From Aedoeadaptatus ivorii (lineage in GTDB: Bacteria; Bacillota; Clostridia; Tissierellales; Peptoniphilaceae): DNA of 64,000 nucleotides. Position 1 is the stretch's first letter, and every line of letters starts with the position of its first letter. The position numbers and the translations under genes are program-made. Location: positions 1,080,001 through 1,144,000 of the forward strand of contig NZ_LR134523.1 of NCBI RefSeq assembly GCF_900638585.1. Direction: 5' to 3'. The notes beneath the pieces are model-generated. The model saw nothing but the letters and a program-made list of their open reading frames with translations. It was not told the DNA's origin and made no database searches. Below, piece by piece: positions 61,829 through 64,000 of this stretch.

Positions 61829-64000
61829 ATGTTTTCACCTCTTATGTTGAGATTTTTTACATTTCTAGCTCCTAAATAAGTTGAAATTATAATAACAATA
61901 AACAATATAAGCACATATCTAAAATCAGCCAAAGTTACTTCTACATTTATCTTTGAAATTCCTAAATTTAAAATCGTAAATATTATACTTATGACAGAAG
62001 ATATGGTAAGCAGAAGAACTAAAATAGCTATAACAAATCCCTTTAATCCCGAGAAAACACTAGCTAATATCTCCTCTTTTATTATCTCTTTGGTTTTTAT
62101 ACCCATATGCTTTTTTGATAAAAAGTAATCGCTATATTTTATAACTCTAAGTTTTTCAAATAATATCACCACTATAAAAACAATCGAAAGTGCGATAATT
62201 GATACAATCAGAGATACTTTTTTTAGTTGTCTAGCCACAGGGCCAAAAATCTGTTTAACCATCTCATCACTTTTATATATCTTATAATTATCGTCTAGAA
62301 CTTCTAAGTTTTTAAGACTACTTTTTAAATCTTCACTTATTTTCTCATAGTCACCATCTATATAAAATACAGATTTTTGAAAATCATAACCATTGAATTT
62401 ATAAGCAGTCTTAGCAGTCTTGCCACCACTAGTGATATCCTGATAGATCCCAACAATCTTTAGCCTTATATCTTTATCCGCTTCATTTATAGATATATCA
62501 TCACCTATACTTAGCCCAAGTTCTTCAGCTATCATATAAGATATTGCTATTTCTTTTTTTCCATTATCTACATGTCTACCTTCTATATATTCTATGTTAT
62601 CCGCTATATTGTTTCCGACTTCTATCTGAGCAGATATGCTGTCATATTTATCATTCGTGATTTTTTGACGATATATATCACTAGTTTTATAACTTATATA
62701 ATCACTATATTCATCTAGAGTTTTTGATATCTCATGGATACTATCTTTACGACCTGACGCTTCATATATCTCTATGAAAGCTTCATTTTTTTCTATGCCC
62801 ATGTATGATAAAAACTCATCACCATCGAATATCTTGCTCATACTTGTCGGAAAAATCATAGCTAAGGAGCTAGCAAATACGAGCAAAATTATAATCCCAT
62901 ATCCACTTTTTGAATTGTGAATAGGCATTGCTATATCGATAGGCATATTGGGTAGTCTTTTTATTTTTTTCTCACTACTTTTACTAAAACCTTTATTTTT
63001 TACCACGATGTCAATAACCGATAATTTTTTTATCTTTTTTAGTATAGCTTTAACAAATGTTGTTATTATTAAATACATTATCAAAGCTATAACAATAGAT
63101 ATCATATATCCTAGAAGACCTATATTGATATGTCCAAATATCCTCTCAATTCTACCAGTCATAAATCGTGTGAAAATATTAGATATTATATATCCAAGTA
63201 CTACGCCCACAAATGAGAGCAAGCTAAACTTATTTAGGTATAGATTTCTGATATCCCTATATGATATTCCCATAGCCTTCATATTACCTATTACAAGCCT
63301 ATCTTCCTCTATCTCCATCATAATCACATATCTTAGTGAGACTAATGATATGATCATAAATATAATACCGGCTATTAAAAACATCAGAGAATTTAAGATA
63401 TCTGTGATTGCACTTATAGTCACTATTAGATTATAAGTTACTGCTTGACCATTTTTAGGAAGTCCAGATTCTTCATACTTGACTTGGTATCTATTTGCAT
63501 AGTCAGGATCTTTAAAAATCGATTCTATCATATACTCAGTATCTTCAGAGTTTTTTAAAATATCGTTGTAATCGCTATCAGATAATAAAAATCTCACAGA
63601 TCCCGCCATACTCGTATTCATCTGAGCGTCATACATAATATTAGATACTTTATATTCTCTATATCCATCATCTGTTTTATATCTTAATGTATCTCCAATC
63701 TCTATGTCATAATCTTCTAGAAGAATCCTAGGAACAGCTATCTCTCCATCTTTTAGCTCTAGTATACTTTTATCCTTATCTAATAAATAATCAAACTTTT
63801 CACTTTGCTTAACTATAGATATATCCAATTTAAAATTTTCAAGGCTTGTATTAGCTTTGCTTTTATCTTTCTTAATTACATTAAAATCACTTCCATAGGC
63901 ATTTATTAAAGTTATAACTTGAGAGTCTTCTACATAATCTATATTTTTATTAAACTCTTTTATCTCATCTATATTTATTTCACCCTTGTGAAGCTGTAAA
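61825..64000 (-). CDS. FtsX-family ABC permease, 5' end beyond the window
   Basis: The frame is open to the right edge: residues such as EINIDEIKEFNKNIDYVEDS precede the TTG at 63828, so that codon is internal. At least 720 residues are present. Three TMs near 63420-63060 (ITDILNSLMFLIAGIIFMII, FVGVVLGYIISNIFTRFM, IVIALIMYLIITTFVKA), one near 62890, an external domain (DRYQVKYEESG-type first half; IAISYMIAEELGLSIGDDIS second half), and three C-terminal TMs (VSLIVSIIALSIVFIVVILF, GFVIAILVLLLTISSVISII, YVLILFIVIIISTYLGA). Duplicated FtsX layout as in the permease at 13943-16390, but unrelated in composition. Confidence 0.88.
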   Translation of the reverse strand, partial: LQLHKGEINIDEIKEFNKNIDYVEDSQVITLINAYGSDFNVIKKDKSKANTSLENFKLDISIVKQSEKFDYLLDKDKSILELKDGEIAVPRILLEDYDIEIGDTLRYKTDDGYREYKVSNIMYDAQMNTSMAGSVRFLLSDSDYNDILKNSEDTEYMIESIFKDPDYANRYQVKYEESGLPKNGQAVTYNLIVTISAITDILNSLMFLIAGIIFMIISLVSLRYVIMMEIEEDRLVIGNMKAMGISYRDIRNLYLNKFSLLSFVGVVLGYIISNIFTRFMTGRIERIFGHINIGLLGYMISIVIALIMYLIITTFVKAILKKIKKLSVIDIVVKNKGFSKSSEKKIKRLPNMPIDIAMPIHNSKSGYGIIILLVFASSLAMIFPTSMSKIFDGDEFLSYMGIEKNEAFIEIYEASGRKDSIHEISKTLDEYSDYISYKTSDIYRQKITNDKYDSISAQIEVGNNIADNIEYIEGRHVDNGKKEIAISYMIAEELGLSIGDDISINEADKDIRLKIVGIYQDITSGGKTAKTAYKFNGYDFQKSVFYIDGDYEKISEDLKSSLKNLEVLDDNYKIYKSDEMVKQIFGPVARQLKKVSLIVSIIALSIVFIVVILFEKLRVIKYSDYFLSKKHMGIKTKEIIKEEILASVFSGLKGFVIAILVLLLTISSVISIIFTILNLGISKINVEVTLADFRYVLILFIVIIISTYLGARNVKNLNIRGENI

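Overview
The window looks like a chromosomal segment of an anaerobic low-redox Firmicute (Clostridia/Tissierellia type; genus not assignable from sequence alone). Reasons: pyruvate:ferredoxin oxidoreductase, rubredoxin, a CoA-disulfide reductase with rhodanese, an Old Yellow Enzyme, AGGAGG-type ribosome sites, signal-peptide proteins with copper-amine-oxidase-N (stalk) repeats, and an OpuA-like betaine transporter. No rRNA, tRNA or CRISPR array was seen.

The layout has three compositional blocks. (1) About 1-34 kb is GC-rich core sequence: PFOR, OYE, stalk protein, NlpC/P60-like protein (AT-richer than its neighbours), cyclopropane synthase, a redox operon (CoA-disulfide reductase-rhodanese, rhodanese, rubredoxin), a complete de novo NAD operon nadA-nadC-niaR-nadX behind a 10+2+10 palindrome, a 224-bp tandem repeat, a two-component/ABC export operon, SDR, DJ-1, a TetR operon with two matched operators, arsM, and a betaine/proline ABC system with fused binding protein and permease. 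Between 27 and 34 kb several genes are damaged (stalk protein, SdpI, S66 peptidase, GNAT) beside intact MBL, CHAD and atypical pyruvate kinase genes. (2) About 34.2-44.8 kb, intermediate GC, is a defence island: type I restriction-modification hsdM-hsdS-hsdR, a GmrSD-like DUF262/DUF1524/DUF4357 protein, and a frameshifted ScoMcrA-like SRA protein with a Tudor-like tail. (3) About 44.8-64 kb is AT-rich accessory DNA full of mobile-element scars: an internally deleted IS3/IS150-type element, a 54-bp palindrome built from the same IS end, a decayed IS200-type element, a group II intron whose maturase carries two stop codons, and fragments resembling DUF3847 and a large serine recombinase.

The best-preserved accessory unit (47.1-55.5 kb) joins a two-component system to an ABC exporter with two related FtsX permeases, placed directly after a TlpA-like lipoprotein, a 50-residue CXXC membrane peptide that I found outside any long ORF, and a membrane polyferredoxin. 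I read this as an extracytoplasmic thiol-redox module linked to export. The right end holds a MerR regulator, an XRE/membrane-protein pair, a broken S66 (LD-carboxypeptidase/MccF type) gene, and a second FtsX-type ABC system cut by the window edge.

A recurring feature is frame loss at homopolymer runs (A4/G10, G4, A6, A6, T6) in five otherwise recognisable genes, together with single-base nonsense codons in others. Either the source assembly has indel errors or this segment is undergoing real decay; raw reads would separate these.
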